Shown here: piece by piece, positions 15,221-15,256 of the stretch
How the letters are laid out: each line of letters begins with the position of its first letter
How positions within the stretch are numbered: the stretch's first letter is position 1
Assembly: GCA_030607345.1 (NCBI GenBank)
Contig: JAUWKC010000006.1
Coordinates: 1 to 15,256 of the forward strand
Origin: Planctomycetota bacterium
Lineage (GTDB): Bacteria; Planctomycetota; Phycisphaerae; Sedimentisphaerales; SG8-4
Length of the DNA: 15,256 nt
Direction: 5' to 3'
The notes under the pieces: generated by a model
What the model saw: the letters and a program-made list of their open reading frames with translations, nothing else
The model's database searches: none
Told to the model about the DNA's origin: nothing
Position numbers and translations under genes: made by a program

Positions 15221-15256
15221 TCTTTTCGCAGGTCAATTGTTGCGTGCCAATAGAAA

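Noticed and set aside
1..15256. CRISPR array, insertion sequence or phage-like block
   Set aside because: No regularly spaced repeats, transposase, integrase or terminal inverted repeats were seen; gene content is housekeeping and envelope.

Overview
The window looks like a chromosomal segment from a Gram-negative planctomycete, most likely of the Phycisphaerae/Sedimentisphaerales kind. That placement is an inference. It rests on the paired LptF/LptG permeases (so an outer membrane), on large exported DUF3352-like proteins, on an HtrA-type protease with a small N-terminal beta domain, on weak or absent Shine-Dalgarno sites, and on a moderately GC-rich coding style. No mobile element, tRNA, rRNA or CRISPR array was found.

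Layout from left to right. Bases 1-379 are AT-rich and hold a candidate promoter and hairpin-rich leader on the minus strand, apparently feeding a gene just off the left edge, plus a clear intrinsic terminator facing right. Bases 380-3130 (minus) are two LptF/LptG-family permeases in one operon; the upstream one has an unusually large periplasmic part. A divergent promoter at about 3274-3303 drives a plus-strand pair: a secreted trypsin-like (HtrA/S1C) protease without PDZ, and a 643-residue exported protein. Bases 6404-12452 (minus) are a five-gene run, nusA-infB-rbfA-(degenerate HhH-GPD protein)-hisG, transcribed right to left with 27-59 nt gaps: transcription elongation, translation initiation, 30S maturation, then an orphan protein and the first enzyme of histidine synthesis. 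Bases 12453-13127 are non-coding. Bases 13128-14414 (plus) encode an exported ankyrin-repeat protein, and 14443-15147 (minus) a single-pass membrane-anchored protein.

The most interesting part is the nusA leader. An 11-bp intrinsic terminator followed by eight U lies only 30 nt before the nusA start codon. A 15-nt segment about 115 nt upstream is fully complementary (two G-U pairs) to the 5' half of that terminator plus its flank, which gives a ready-made antiterminator. A second alternative hairpin can occupy the 3' half. This predicts attenuation control of the nusA-infB-rbfA operon, plausibly by NusA itself. A second point of interest is the fourth gene of that operon: an endonuclease III-like fold that has lost the catalytic Lys and Asp positions and carries a histone-like lysine tail.
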